Notes: generated by a model not told the origin, from the letters alone. A DNA stretch of 64,000 nt from Drechmeria coniospora (GCF_001625195.1 NC_054391.1:744001-808000), one strand, 5' to 3'; positions 1 to 11,380 are shown, counted from the stretch's first letter. Numbers and translations are program-made.

Positions 1-553
1 ATCCTCATTGCCCGCTTCATTTGTGTTATAACCGTTTGCCTAAGGGCGTTGTATATTAAGTACTCTTCTCTGCTTAACGTAGCCGTAAGTATCTCGTCTC
101 TCTGTCCTCGTCTGGTATATAAGAGAAAACCCATAATGTTCTTAGCTTAGTACAGGTAGTTACGGAGGCCGCAAGAAGTCGCAACGATTAGTATAGTAAG
201 GTTTCGCTCTCGTCTAGGTTACAATTTGGCTGGCTGGTGAGGTCCGAAATGTCGTCTGATATTGATAAAGCATTTCGTTTCACCAGAACAAAACCAAGGC
301 GCTGTTAAGGCATTGAGGCATTGAGGCATTGAGACTGTATACCACCCTATAGTCCTGGTTCCAGTGCTATTGCAAACGCGTTTTTGGTACGCGTCCTTAC
401 ATATCAGTCGGACAAACTGTCAACAAACATACAACGTTTCGCCAAAAAGCGACCAAGTAATATAAGCAATATACTGGCAATATGGACAATTCTATATTAT
501 ATTGTTACAATGTCAAGGGTCTCCATATCGTGTTGGTACAATATCAATGGCCT
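1..553. other. no gene seen; short microrepeat
   Basis: No convincing coding region. Only short open frames with no recognisable domain are present. An 8-bp unit, GGCATTGA, is repeated three times in tandem at 309-332. The stretch probably belongs to decayed transposon sequence next to the solo LTR that follows, but I cannot assign it. Confidence 0.4.
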
Positions 554-750
554 TGTTATGATGTTAGGCTTTGCCTAACGGAGCTTAGTCATAGGATAGA
601 GTCACGTGCCAGAGCACGTAATCCGCACCCTATGACTAAGCAGGCATTGGAGTATAAGAACTCCAATGCCTCGTAGAGTTAGAGCTCTGTAGATTTCTTA
701 ATAACTATTTCCGACCACTAGATACTGGCAGTACTAGTGACTCCATAACA
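554..750. mobile_element. hairpin-rich solo LTR (about 197 bp)
   Basis: The segment starts TGTTATG and ends CATAACA, a 7-bp perfect terminal inverted repeat with the TG...CA ends of LTRs. It is flanked by GGCCT on the left and GGCGT on the right, an imperfect 5-bp target duplication. Inside are three consecutive perfect hairpins: 564-578 (6-bp arms TTAGGC), 584-640 (12-bp arms CTTAGTCATAGG, with a nested ACGTGC/GCACGT hairpin) and 643-670 (11-bp arms GGCATTGGAGT, loop ATAAGA). The size, TATAAG motif and hairpins match a second solo LTR at 5618-5811, so both likely belong to one retrotransposon family. No internal region is attached. Confidence 0.6.
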
Positions 751-860
751 GGCGTCCATATTGTATCGTATGTATTGCAATATATTGTTTTATTGCCATA
801 TTATTAGCAACACTGGCTGATGATAGCAACAGACTGATTGTCCTTGCGCTGTCTGGCGCT

Positions 861-2447
861 TTATTCATATGGCTTGAAAGAGCACGAGTCGACGTCGACT
901 TCAGAACGAAGCTTGTCGTAATTGCAGCGCACGACATAGTTCTTCTCGGGGCTGATGAGGCTTACCGACGAGTCCGCCCATAGACGCGCGTAGGCGAAGT
1001 CGTCGGGCTGGACAACGCTCGCAAATTTGTCCAGCAAGGGTTCCCCCCCCGAGGGCTGCGGGTGCAGCTTCTTGAGGGTGTCCAAGACCTCGTCTGGGAC
1101 GAACGGGCTTCCTGGCTGGGTGAGCTCCGGGCCCGAGCCCTCGCTCGGTGGCTGTGCCCAGTTCCCCGTGCCGCCGCTGGTAAAGGGGCTACCCACCAGC
1201 GCGTGCCCCCCCTTGGGCCCGGCCTTGCTGACCTCGGACAGGGCAGCCATCAGGGCGGCCTCGGCCATTGCGGACCAACTGGAGCAGCCTGCTAGCCGGC
1301 CGCTTAACGCCGAACGCCCCCCGCTGCCGATATTGCCGCTGCCATACTTGCTGCCTCGGCCGCGTCCTCCTGGTGGCTTTCCGCCGCCGCCCCTGCCCCT
1401 TTTTTTTATCTTAAAGGGGAGGAAGTTGCAGATTTTTGTTTTGCCGTGGACCTGGCCGCCGTTGCCGTCGTTGGGGCTCGGCTGGCTGCCCCCTGGCCCC
1501 GCGACTTCAGCCATCTTCCCTGCTTGCTTCTTGGGGGGTTCGTCAGTCGGATCCTCTGCACCTGGTAACCTGCAGTCCTGCCCGTGTTTGCAATGCTGAT
1601 TGTTTCGCTGCTGCTGTGGTTCCTGCTGCTGTGGTTGTATCTGTGCTTGTTCCCGTGTTTGCGGGGAGCTGTCGGCGGACGAGTCGCCCGCCTTTACCTG
1701 CGGAGGCTTGTTAGTAAAGACACTTTTTTGCTGTGGCTTCCCGACTTCCTTTGCGTTGTTGGCCCCCGACGTATCGAGCGTAGGCCCTTGGCCGGCCTTG
1801 ATGGGTTTATAGCTGGCCGGAGCCTCCACATAACAGTCGGCTCTCCTGGCTAATCCGCGAAACAATCCGCCAAACAATCCGCCAGATGAGCAAGTACTCT
1901 GTCCATAGACCGTCGGATTGTAGTTTGGGTTTTCGATATATTTACCGCCATGATTGTTGTCCCAGACACCCATTATACCAGACGCGGGAATCGGCCGCGT
2001 TGACGCAAACTCCTGATTATACTGTACGTTTTTGTCATTTGGGCGTATCATCGTCATGTCATAGCCTTGCGGTAGCGCAAATGCACTAATGGCGTACGTA
2101 TAATGGCCTCCACCGTATTTGTCGGCTACCGCCTTACTCTTCGAAACAGATACTAATCCCGAATTGTCGTGAGCACCCGCAAGATGGGTGTAAGGTCTGG
2201 TATCGGTGCCTTTGGGTTCGAAACCAACCGAGAATATGATACTATAATCCCGGTTGTCACCGCGGAAAAACGTGTTCTTCTTATCACTGTCCTGCGACAC
2301 AACGACGCCCGAAGACAATTCGCTGTTGTTAATATCGTCAATTTGACCGCGGCGCTTAATAGATTCGTACACTGCAGCTCGATGCGTCCCAAAAGGTTGC
2401 GCGGCAGCCAAGCACGCTAAGAGGCCTACCGCCTGGAAGAGCTTCAT
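861..2447 (-). CDS. secreted ADP-ribosyltransferase, heat-labile-enterotoxin-like
   Basis: A single-exon gene for 528 aa. Residues 1-16 form a typical signal peptide (MKLF start, hydrophobic core, AAA end). Residues 55-165 match the enterotoxin A / pertussis S1 type ADP-ribosyltransferase fold (known family, PF01375 type): an Arg in an F-F-R-G-D strand (R62), a Ser-x-Ser motif (S100-V-S102) and a Glu in a Y-N-Q-E-F loop (E146). Such enzymes move ADP-ribose from NAD to a host protein, here presumably after secretion. The residue two before the catalytic Glu is Asn (N144) where bacterial enterotoxin has Glu, so activity cannot be assumed. After residue 185 comes a long low-complexity Gln/Pro/Gly-rich linker with basic clusters (about 270-400), then a Cys-containing tail. 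No frame breaks are seen. The start is the first ATG and gives the signal peptide. Family call is firm, target unknown. Confidence 0.8.
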   Translation of the reverse strand: MKLFQAVGLLACLAAAQPFGTHRAAVYESIKRRGQIDDINNSELSSGVVVSQDSDKKNTFFRGDNRDYSIIFSVGFEPKGTDTRPYTHLAGAHDNSGLVSVSKSKAVADKYGGGHYTYAISAFALPQGYDMTMIRPNDKNVQYNQEFASTRPIPASGIMGVWDNNHGGKYIENPNYNPTVYGQSTCSSGGLFGGLFRGLARRADCYVEAPASYKPIKAGQGPTLDTSGANNAKEVGKPQQKSVFTNKPPQVKAGDSSADSSPQTREQAQIQPQQQEPQQQRNNQHCKHGQDCRLPGAEDPTDEPPKKQAGKMAEVAGPGGSQPSPNDGNGGQVHGKTKICNFLPFKIKKRGRGGGGKPPGGRGRGSKYGSGNIGSGGRSALSGRLAGCSSWSAMAEAALMAALSEVSKAGPKGGHALVGSPFTSGGTGNWAQPPSEGSGPELTQPGSPFVPDEVLDTLKKLHPQPSGGEPLLDKFASVVQPDDFAYARLWADSSVSLISPEKNYVVRCNYDKLRSEVDVDSCSFKPYE

Positions 2448-2610
2448 CGTCGATTCGGTCTGTGAATGATAAATTGGAGCTCAGAAAAAAATATGTACGG
2501 CTGCAAAGTACGTGATACTGCTGAATAAATGAACGAAAGTACACGTAAGGAGTGGATATGTATACCAAATGGCAGAGAAGGTGGTATAAGGAAGCATGTG
2601 TGATCTATGT

Positions 2611-2620
2611 CTATATATAT
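2611..2620 (-). promoter_or_regulatory. possible TATA element of the ADP-ribosyltransferase gene
   Basis: An ATATATATAG run on the minus strand lies about 165 bp upstream of the start codon at 2447. It is the only strong TATA-like sequence in the upstream 300 bp. Position is compatible with a fungal core promoter with a long leader, but the call rests on sequence alone. Confidence 0.25.
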
Positions 2621-3456
2621 CCGAGGAGGCTAATAATACCTGCAGTTAGTGCTGAAACGGTATCGGGCTCGAATAAACAGGTGTATAGAGTGGCGGAGCT
2701 GAAACTGAACCAGGAGGTTTCAAGCAGTACATCGCAGAAGAGTACCATTACAACTCGAATAGTTCATAAGGGGAAAATTACGTGCGGATAAGTAGAAAAG
2801 CCGTACGGCTTAATAGCAATGCTTAAAAATGCTCCACATACATGTATTGCTAGTTCCGAGCGAATGTACTCGTACTTTGTGAGCAACTCGATATCTTGGT
2901 CTCCGCTGCTTGTTGTGAGATAGATATCTGCAATGTATACGTTGCGGTTCCCGGAAACTCGGGTTTAAGGTTTTTGGAGTCCCAGGACGGAGTAGTACTC
3001 GTATTATTACTCCGTACTTGTCAGAAGTTTTGTAGCCCTGATCCACTTTTTATTACAGTGCATGAGCAGTTCCTCTTCTGGTGCTGTCGAGTGATGCCTT
3101 GGCTACTACGCCGGGTCCTAGGAATAAGAACGGTAAATGTAGGAGTGTTTTAGTTAAGGACAAATGGATAACATGGTTTTGCAGAGGGATATTCAACTTA
3201 TTATGGAATAGCGAACTAATATGTAGCGTTACAATTGAGAGAGTTATTATTGAGTGAAGACGAGTGTGTAAGTAATATGTATGGCCTAAGTATGTAAGTT
3301 GCGTCCGAGAAACTGTAAGTCAACCCACCTTGTCACGCTAGCCTTCGGCTACCCCAAGCCCTCAGCTACTAAAGCACAATAAAGATACTAATCTTGAAGC
3401 TAAAATAGAATACATAATGCCGCCGTATCAAAATAAGCCACGAGTCTCAAGAGTAT
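2621..3456. other. no gene seen
   Basis: AT-rich with short frames only. Two copies of the recurring TACTCCGTA-type motif (rc TACGGAGTA) occur near 3007-3016 and 3459-3467. I see no domain, RNA gene or repeat worth naming. Confidence 0.4.
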
Positions 3457-3825
3457 CTACTCCGTAATATTCCAGCTCCTGTTGAGGCAAAGCTCGTTAA
3501 ACTCGTAACTAGAAGTCTCGGTTGCCACTGGTCCGTTTGCGATGGCAGAATCCACAATGGGGGAAGCCGCTGTGGACGCCAAAACGGTCGACGCTTTTCG
3601 TGGAGCCAACAGCACAAGGGATGAAGACGACGCGAATTGACGATGAGTTAGTCGTGGATACTGCGAAATATTCGGTGAAGAGAACGGCACGAGCTTCATT
3701 AACCGAGACCGACTCAGAATACACAGAATTAGCTACGATTAGGATCACGGCCACGGCCTATCCATCATCTATCTACCAGATTACGAATATGGCCTTTTCC
3801 CTGCATTCAATCAACAAATACCGTC

Positions 3826-4107
3826 CTATTGATCGTCTAACAAGGTACAATCCTCCAGCGAGTCGAGAAATCTAATCAACCGGGGACTCGTCTCCGAACC
3901 ATACGTGGTAGCGTAGTCGTAGTCATGCCTACGGACTTTGTACGATTGAACCACGACACTTAGATCCATGGCGTCCGTTCCATTTTGGAACCCATTCCGG
4001 AGCTCAGCCGAGATGTGGGCCGTGACGCGTTCATCAATTCTGAAGAAGAGATGCGTATCAAGGCCCGTGTCGAACAACCGGATTGCGTTGGCTTGCACCG
4101 TCGGCAT
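3826..4107 (-). CDS. hypothetical protein fragment, possible first exon
   Basis: An open frame of 93 codons with ordinary amino-acid composition. I do not recognise it. A second open frame in the same register lies downstream on the minus strand at 3457-3699, and the gap contains GT...CTAAT...GTAG signals that could be an intron, so a two-exon gene is possible. No signal peptide or known motif is visible. It could equally be part of a decayed gene. Confidence 0.25.
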   Translation of the reverse strand: MPTVQANAIRLFDTGLDTHLFFRIDERVTAHISAELRNGFQNGTDAMDLSVVVQSYKVRRHDYDYATTYGSETSPRLIRFLDSLEDCTLLDDQ

Positions 4108-4778
4108 GGCACTCCGCGTTTTACTTTGGCATTCATTAAATTGCGACAGCTGATGGTAGAATGAAACCTGGATTAGAGACTAAAGGCGAAATGAGGAGGA
4201 CTGTGTATCAGATTCTCCGTAGTTACAGCCACAATCAAGTGAACGGAGAGTACTGGGGTGGGGAGCAGAGGCAAGAAGAGCCGGCAAAGCCGTCATCGAT
4301 CAATTGAATGAGAGTTATCTGAAGAGCAAGAACTCAATGACACGATTAACTGAGTTGTCCAGCTCTTAATTGAAAAGTGAAAGTATTGCCCGTCTAGGCA
4401 GAAGCTGCTGCCTGGCAGGCAGCAGCTGTAGTGGGATAGGGCTGATGTGCGACCGCCGACAGTCTCTATCTAGCCACGTCCCGCGATTTTAAGGGTCCCC
4501 AAATTCTCGTACAATTGTAATACGGTAAATATAAAACGACACACGTACACTACACCAAGAGCCCCCGCAGAACGCTCTGAAAGTCTGTCCCCATATACTT
4601 AATCTACTCAGCGATTTTCCCTTAGTGAGGAGCTCTGGGTTGTCTAACACAGCCAGCCTTTCCCTTCAACTCCGTACGATATTTTCCCATATGACCTGAA
4701 ACTCCGAGAGATTGAAAAACTCCAAATGACTAACAGCGCACATGTATTTACCCTCGTAGACACATACAACATCAGTAG

Positions 4779-5174
4779 TTGACAGTCTTCGAGGCTGAGA
4801 ATCCACCTACGATACCACAACCGGTACGAGTTTCTTTGCGTGACTGGGCTTGGCGGGTCTTTGTTTCAGCTAATGATGAGTTTAATGTCAAAAGTCATTC
4901 GTGCCCTTTCGTGCCCTATAGCGTCAAGCGCATACAGACTCCCTCCCGTAGGCAGGGCCCCTGCTGTCCAAGGACAGCCCCTTCGCCGAGAGAACTCGAT
5001 AATTTTGATCGTTGGAGGAGGAAGATGTACAGCTCAGCGAGCAAGGTAAAGGAGAATTCGACCGCTTCATTTATGTACGTAAACTTGAAGCATTCAAGTG
5101 GCCGAACCTTGACCATTTCTCGCAGGGCTCACAGGTCGGAATTGGGCACAAACAGCGTTGCAGTGGTGGCTTGA
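4779..5174 (+). CDS. hypothetical open frame of doubtful status
   Basis: 131 codons, rich in Arg and Ser, with no recognisable domain. The surrounding 4.2-5.6 kb interval holds no other credible gene. Codon use is unremarkable and no conserved motif is seen, so this may be chance or the trace of a decayed gene. Confidence 0.15.
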   Translation: MTVFEAENPPTIPQPVRVSLRDWAWRVFVSANDEFNVKSHSCPFVPYSVKRIQTPSRRQGPCCPRTAPSPRELDNFDRWRRKMYSSASKVKENSTASFMYVNLKHSSGRTLTISRRAHRSELGTNSVAVVA

Positions 5175-5617
5175 ACCGACCCAGCAGGCTATTTCCCCCT
5201 TCTCTCCGGTACGGCTATCATTCCAAGTCCAATCCTGTAAGTGTATCAAGTTTGAACTCTGTTTGAAGTTGAGTGAGCAGCCGGAGAATGGTGGCTTGGG
5301 CTACGGGTCGATGTCGACAGATAGTGCTTGCTTGACTGGCTCTCGTGTTTTGGGACTAGGTGGGTCTCGGGATATGCCGCCCGCTATTCTAATAAAGTTG
5401 TCAAATTTGACAACTTCAGTGCGAAGCAGTCGTACTCCGTACTTGTATGTCTACTCGTATTCATATCCCCATATTCCTCGAATTCCTCCTCGTATCCAGA
5501 AATTACTAGTGTGCCCCCTCCTGGTCAGTATCTCGGTCAATGCTAGCTTGGGCATAGACACAGGCTTATGACATCATTGACATGCGCTTGCACTATGTGT
5601 ACCTAAGTCGACCAGCC

Positions 5618-5811
5618 TGTTACGGACTGACCCCAGAAGGGTATAAGCAGTAGCTATGCCACTAGCCGTTGCGCTATGCGGCGCCCCCTTTTTGCATCTA
5701 GCAAAAGGGTAAGTATTGACAAAGCTGACGCTTTATCAATTAGCCACGCTTATAAGAGCCGTTGCTGCTCTTCTTAACGATTGTACTTGGGAAAAGCCCA
5801 AGACCATAACA
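5618..5811. mobile_element. hairpin-rich solo LTR with perfect target duplication
   Basis: 194 bp beginning TGTTACGG and ending CCATAACA, flanked on both sides by CAGCC (5613-5617 and 5812-5816), a perfect 5-bp target-site duplication. Internal inverted repeats: 5686-5695/5701-5709 (CCCTTTTTGC / GCAAAAGGG), 5716-5725/5730-5739 (one mismatch) and 5786-5791/5797-5802 (CTTGGG/CCCAAG). A TATAAG motif lies at 5750-5755. The architecture matches the element at 554-750. A solo LTR forms when the two LTRs of a retrotransposon recombine and the interior is lost. Confidence 0.75.
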
Positions 5812-6214
5812 CAGCCCTCGAATATTGTCGCTATCTGTCCAGTAACCTTCAGCGTAGCTCTATTTGGGCGTCAGTACAATACTGTCTAGCGTAGTTGCTG
5901 TACAACATATATGGGATTTCCTTCATGCATACCAGGCTTTCTATCCATATGCCATACTCCACATAGAACGTTTCTTGTATAGATAGATGTACGAGATAGG
6001 TAACTCTGTATCCAATCTGCAACGCCATTTTCCAGCACAAATATCGCCGATTTTCGCAGGGATTTGCGAGGTTAACTGCTTCGATAACACCCAGAGGTCC
6101 TGGCGGAATTCCTCGCTCGTTCGAAGTACCTTTGCAAATATGGCTTTCGCCTGTTGTTTTATTCTTTTACTCGGCCTCGTTACCGTCTCGACCTTGCTGC
6201 CCTCCCTTGAACGC

Positions 6215-6503
6215 CGAAACGTTTATTTGCAGAAACTTATTTATATCGAAGAAGGCCGGTACGTTGTTAACCTTGGTCGCTAACGAGGGACCGTATAAGG
6301 TAACGTAAATTCTGTTATCAGCAACAGTAGCGACAAAACATTTCGTTACGCCGCTACGAGAAAGCAGCTTAACGGTATTATAAACCCTCCAAGTCTAGTA
6401 AGTAGATATATTTCGCTTTAATATTGTTCTTGGTATGGCTAGGAGTGTTTCAGCCTACATTTTGATATTCTTTTGGCTCCAGACTCTGGCCGGAATGGCT
6501 CAT
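6215..6503 (-). pseudogene. truncated paralogue of the YDR124W-like gene at 62.3 kb
   Basis: Reading the minus strand, this segment matches the first two exons of the gene at 62281: the same start context, a similar intron beginning GTAGGCTG, and a second exon with the same residue pattern around V-A-x-V-A-D and Y-G-P-S. Similarity stops near 6215, just after the point corresponding to the F-L-Q stretch of the intact gene. The helical-bundle domain is missing, so this is a 5' fragment. It heads a larger inverted duplication shared with 59.4-62.6 kb. Confidence 0.65.
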
Positions 6504-6544
6504 GTTGGAAGAACTTGGAGAAATTAGTAAGTTTGGCTCCATCT

Positions 6545-7905
6545 CTGAATCTACGACCATTCAAGCATCGCAGCCAAGGGGAGGAGTGTAAGGCACAGCA
6601 AAGTATATTCGAATCGCTTTAGATGGGGCCATAATTGTTATAATTATGGCCCCATGCTTATTTACCTCCACTAGACACGAATAACCAGGGGCTGGCTTTT
6701 TGAGCCAAAGGGACCACGACCCGGTTATCGGCACCGCCCATATTTCCAAATATACGGTATATGCGTTTACAAAGTTATGAATTTAGATAGGTACTGGTTG
6801 CTTTGGTTTTTTAGTGATACACTCTCCAGCTCCGCACACAGAACTAATAGTACCGGGTATAGTGCTGGAATATCCAAAGTGGTTAGGCTATAGTTGCAAC
6901 TGCTTGTATTTAAAGGGAATGTCCCAGTCATCCACCGAATGTAAAGAATACTTCCACGTACCTTTAGGCGCAAAATCAATTCTAATCCGGTATCTTTCAG
7001 TCGCACTATGTACGCCCCTTGTTCAAGAACATCAGCTTACTTCTGGCCACTATTCCCCCCAAGTGGATGCTTCCGGGACATTAGCAAGCAGCTTACCGTA
7101 AGTGGGAAAGCCAGAAGGTCGATATCTCAGCTACACAGTGCTACCACGTTACGACTGGTAGGCGACGCCCAAATTACTTGTAGTAACTCCATCTGTGGTC
7201 AATCTTTGGCATGATCTTAACATGAACCGTTGAGAATGTAGCTCAGGAAAAACGAATTCGCTCTGTTGTTTTATTTGCCGAGGCCCTTGACAGAGTGTCT
7301 AGCGTTAGATTTCTGTATGCTCGAGCACCTTACATGGCCCGCCGGAAATGAAGTAGATAGGCCATCAAGACGGCTACAATAGGACCAAGAAGAATACCAA
7401 GGGACTGATTCTTTTTCGACCAATCTGACGATAGTCCTCGTGTGTGTGTGATCCGCCTAGCGGGACCGAATATAGACTTAGTGATCTTCCTCTGGACACG
7501 TACTCCGCTACGTAACCCCCCTTTTTCCTGTAAGCAGGTTCTTTGCATATGTTAAGAGTTGACGTTCCTTTCCAACAACATACTACTGTTATGTCGGTAT
7601 AGTTTTGTTTTACGTATTGCCCGACGAGTTCAGCTAATTACGGTCGTCGCCTCTTGCTTATTTTGAAGTAGAGAGGGTGGAAATACGGAGCCGGTTAGCG
7701 GCGGTAATTCAGCTCGGTGATTTCAACTCAACTACATGCAAGTATTATCAGAAAAGGTATGTACTATCGATTCGCATTCTCCCATGTGATCCTTTCAATT
7801 GACCCGGGCAAGCTGTTAGTCCTGTTCGCGGCGCTGTTCTGTTCAAATTCGGTAGCACTTATTCACGAAAAAGCAGTGTTACCGAGCCGCCGTCGGCCAC
7901 GCCGT
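6545..7905 (+). repeat. dispersed duplicated block, copy A
   Basis: About 1.36 kb that matches, in inverted orientation, 59445-60815 (copy C), and in direct orientation a shorter block at 18225-18790 (copy B). Copies A and C share, for example, the stretch with CAGCCAAGGGGAGGAG near 6571, the poly-AAAAGGGGGG region near 7520 and the tail near 7800-7900. Both strands carry interrupted frames, so the ancestral block probably held a gene, but I could not identify its product. Confidence 0.7.
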
Positions 7906-8863
7906 AGTACATAAGGTCACGATCCTAGTAAAGCGCCCAGCTTATTTACCTTTTCTCAGATGTACCACAGAAGCACTGTCTCGAAGAGCTGCGAAACTTA
8001 TGATTGACAAGAAAGGCATATGCGCACAATACCAACCTTGCCGAGGCCATAGTAAAAAGACTCGTAAGAATCAACGAGTGGACCCAAGATCCTAGCAAGC
8101 GTTACATATATATCTTACGAAAAAGGTAGTTACTTTCAAGGACATAGATAAGACTGATTGAAACTCTTGTCTTATTGAAATGGGATGGAAAACATCCTCT
8201 ATATACACCTATCTACTATACTACCTAGCCAGGTTGCATCCTACCGTATTTGTCGTATTGATTGGATGCATCCCGCCGTAGTTATTAGAGGCCTCCAGCT
8301 ATATTCTAGGTGGCGGTATTGATCCTCTGTGGTCAAAGGTAATGTTGTGTGGTAGGCCTAATGTGCGTGCGACCTCATGTAGCTAATAATCGTATGGTGG
8401 TGTATACTATACTACTTATATTGCGGGGAATACTATAGTGTTGGCTGGTGTTAGCAATAGCCGGTAGTATGGTCTGTACTTAGTGTGACCCTAGTACACG
8501 ATGGTTGATTAGTTTGGTATTAGTATGGCTGCGACCATACGTTAGTCTTATGGGATGAATGTGGTTGTCGCAGGACGATGTGGTAGTCATTCTATAATAA
8601 CGTAGGGACTGTTGAGGTCTTACTATGCTCTGGTTGGCAGAGTATGTCGATGTGGTCATTTAAATACTGGACGGTAGTTAATTGTGCACTCTGTGATTGT
8701 TGCTTAAGCACTTGTATGAGGTGGTGACTGCTTATAGTGGGAGTCCTACTCCTTCGAGATGAGATAGAACTGTAATAGCATTAGGTAGTAGTAGCAATAC
8801 ACCCAATAGTACGGAGTAGTGGTGGTCAACATACCCCATAGTGCCCAATAGTATACACTATTA
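7906..8863. other. AT-rich decayed sequence without a gene
   Basis: No coding region. About 65 bp at 8108-8175 resemble the sequence directly after the stop codon of the giant repeat gene (31981-32045), which suggests a relic of a related gene's 3' flank. The rest is rich in TAGT/GGTAGT runs typical of sequence after heavy C-to-T mutation. Confidence 0.45.
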
Positions 8864-10385
8864 AGTCAACCCCCCAAGACGGGCACCCCATTTAGCTCCC
8901 TTATAATTACTCCATATACATATTAACTTAATACATTACAACTGCGTTTTTTCGTGCAATTTAACTATAGTCAATTAAAAAATATACCTACAGTATCCCT
9001 TATGCCTAGGCTACCTACCTATACCGAAGAAATAGTCCAGATAGCTCTTTTTACTATTCAAAATAGGCTACCGCAGCTATAAGCTACCCGTCAGTATGGA
9101 GTTCCGCGTCAAACACTCCAACGCCAATTACGCGGTAGCCTTCCAATTAAAGATGCAAAAGAAATATCGCAGCGGCTCTCTAAGAATTAAGAAAAGCACC
9201 CACGAAATTGGGTCCTTGCCTAGGGCGCGTTAGGGCTGCCGCAGGGCTGCCGCCCTCATATCAACAACTAAAGGTCTTGGCCGGCCGTATTCTTATTGCT
9301 CGAGGTAACCTTCAACCTTTCGGCAAGAACTGGATTGACGGTTTCTTGTGCCGTAACCCAGAAGTCAGTACGGTACGAGGTAAGTCTATCGAATGCGCAC
9401 GTTTAAATGGGGCCTCTATTCCTCGAATTAAGTCCTGGTTCCAATTACTAAGGCTGCCGGCCCTACAGGCAATCTTACCCCAACATCGATGGAATATGGA
9501 CGAAACGGGGATCCTAGAGGGCCTTAGCAGCAATGGCCTAGTCCTAGAGAGCTCAGAAAAGAAGATACAGCTGAAAAAGCGGCTTGGATCGCGTTGTTGG
9601 ACTACAATCGTAGAGTGCGTTTCTGCCTCGGGCCAGGCCCTAATGCTACTGGTCCTCTTTAAGGGTAAAGACCTTCAACAGCAGTAGTTTCCCGAGGAAT
9701 TTGCCCCATTCGATTAATAGCACTTTGCAGCAACAGATAATAAGGGCTGGAAGGGCTGGACTAATGACGGAAATGCGTTAAAGTGGCTAAAAGAGGTCTT
9801 TGTACCGGAACAAAGGCATTGCAGACTAACAAACAGCTCCTTATTGTCGATGGGCACGGGAGCCATACAAGTGATGATTTTATGTACGAATGATTCAAAA
9901 ACGGTATCTTCCTGCTTTTCTTACCAGCACACGCCTCATACGTCCTCTAGTCTCTCGCCGTATTGTGTTTTTTACCTATCAAGGCAGCCTACCGCCAGGC
10001 AATTTAAAGGTATTGCATTTCTAGCCGGCAGCCAAGGTACAACGTCAATTGGTAAGGCTACCTTTCTAGAATGATATAGTATGGCCCGGGTAGCAGGTCA
10101 TACGGAGCGGAATATTAAGGGAGGCTGGAAAGGATCTGGACTATGGCCCGTTAATATGGCGAAGGCATTATTGAGCCGCCTTATCTTACAAGACAAGTCT
10201 ACTACTATTCCAAAAGACGAGGCCCTTAAAAGGCAGCTTAAAGATAGCTATAATACTTTACGAATACCCAAACGATCGCACGATATTCAGATCCTTATTG
10301 TAAAGGTATATGCGCCCGGCCAAGTTGATCGGACTACTAGGCGGCTGTTTTGGAAGATTGGCCGAGGCAAGTATTTCTATCCGTA
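8864..10385 (+). pseudogene. Fot1/pogo-family transposon relic with transposase pseudogene
   Basis: The left end is a TIR starting AGTCAACCCCCCAAGACGGG (8864), preceded by TA. The transposase frame starts at the ATG at 9002 and is recognisable to 10385: an N-terminal helix-turn-helix region, then the DDE catalytic core with the first Asp in an N-M-D-E-T-G motif (about 9496-9513). It is closely related to the copy at 54869-56722. Compared with that copy, Gln codons are TAA or TAG and one Trp codon is TAG, consistent with RIP-type C-to-T change. The right TIR is absent; similarity to the complete copy ends near 10365. Confidence 0.85.
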
Positions 10386-10814
10386 ATATATCTCTGATAT
10401 ATAGCTAGTGGGTTATTAAATTGTAGGACTAGGGCTACTATAGGTACAGTAGCTACTGTAGCTGCTATAGTTACTGTAGCTGCTGTAGCTACTGTAGCTG
10501 TAACTACTGGAGTAGATTATTGTTTACCCTTACCTTGTAAGGAATGTTATTGCTTATTCTCTCGCTGTACTTGTTACTCAATAGTCTCAAATTGCAATAA
10601 ATTCCTCCAGATACTTGCATTTAGCTTAGTTGTCTTATTGCTTTTGTTTTGATTTGGCTGTTGTAGGTTAGATCTTAAAGGAAGATTACCCTTTTTAGCA
10701 TTACGGGGCCGGCCTCGAAGGTTCTGTACAATAGCTGGGTTACGAATACGAAGAAGTGGCTCTTCAAGATCAAGCGGCTTATCTAGCTACCAACGTAAGT
10801 GAAAATCTTAGGCT

Positions 10815-11380
10815 ATTACTGTAACTGCCGGGCCTGTTGTTACTAGCCGGGCCGCTGCTGTAACTGCCGGGACCGGCTGTGACTGCCGGGCCCGTTGTAA
10901 CTAGCCGGGCCGCTGCTGTAATGCCGGGGCCGCTGTGACTAGCCGGGCCGCTGTTGTGACTACTAGGACTGCTGTGACTGGCCGGGCCGCTGCTGTGACT
11001 GCCGGGACCGCTGTGACTGCCGAGGCCGTTGTGACTAGCCGGGCCGCTGTTGTGACTGCTAGGACCGCTGTGACTGCCGAGGCCGTTGTGACTAGCCGGG
11101 CCGCTGTTGTGACTGCTAGGACTACTGTGACTGCCGGGACCGCTGTAGCTGCCGGGACCGTTGTGACTAGCCGGGCCGCTGCTGTGCGACTGCCCGGACC
11201 GCTGTGACTGCCGGGGCCGTTGTGACCAGCCGGGCCGTTGTGACCAGCCGGGCCGTTGTGACCAGCCGGGCCGTTGTGACCAGCCGGGCCGTTGTGACCA
11301 GCCGGGCCGTTGTGACCAGCCGGGCCGTTGTAACCAGCCGGGACCGCTGTGACTGCCGGGGCTGCTGTGACTAGCCGTGC
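10815..11380. repeat. GC-rich minisatellite
   Basis: Tandem units of 18-21 bp of the form GTGAC(T/C)AGCCGGGCCG(C/T)T, in sharp contrast to the AT-rich surroundings. The segment 11222-11329 holds six identical 18-bp units GTGACCAGCCGGGCCGTT followed by one variant. Open frames through the array are an effect of the repeat and are not counted as genes. A short inverted array of the same unit is found at 38215-38290. Confidence 0.9.

Noticed and set aside
1027..1853. Several plus-strand frames opposite the ADP-ribosyltransferase gene
   Set aside because: They are antisense shadows of a GC-rich, low-complexity part of the gene and carry no domain.
7330..7548. 72-codon minus-strand frame in duplicated block A as a real gene
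   Set aside because: The corresponding frames in copies B and C are broken or different, and no family was recognised; treated as part of the duplicated block.
10935..11207. Open frame through the GC-rich minisatellite
   Set aside because: The translated product is only the repeat unit (T-S-R-A-A-V-V-T type) and the frame depends on unit length; no start context or conserved sequence.
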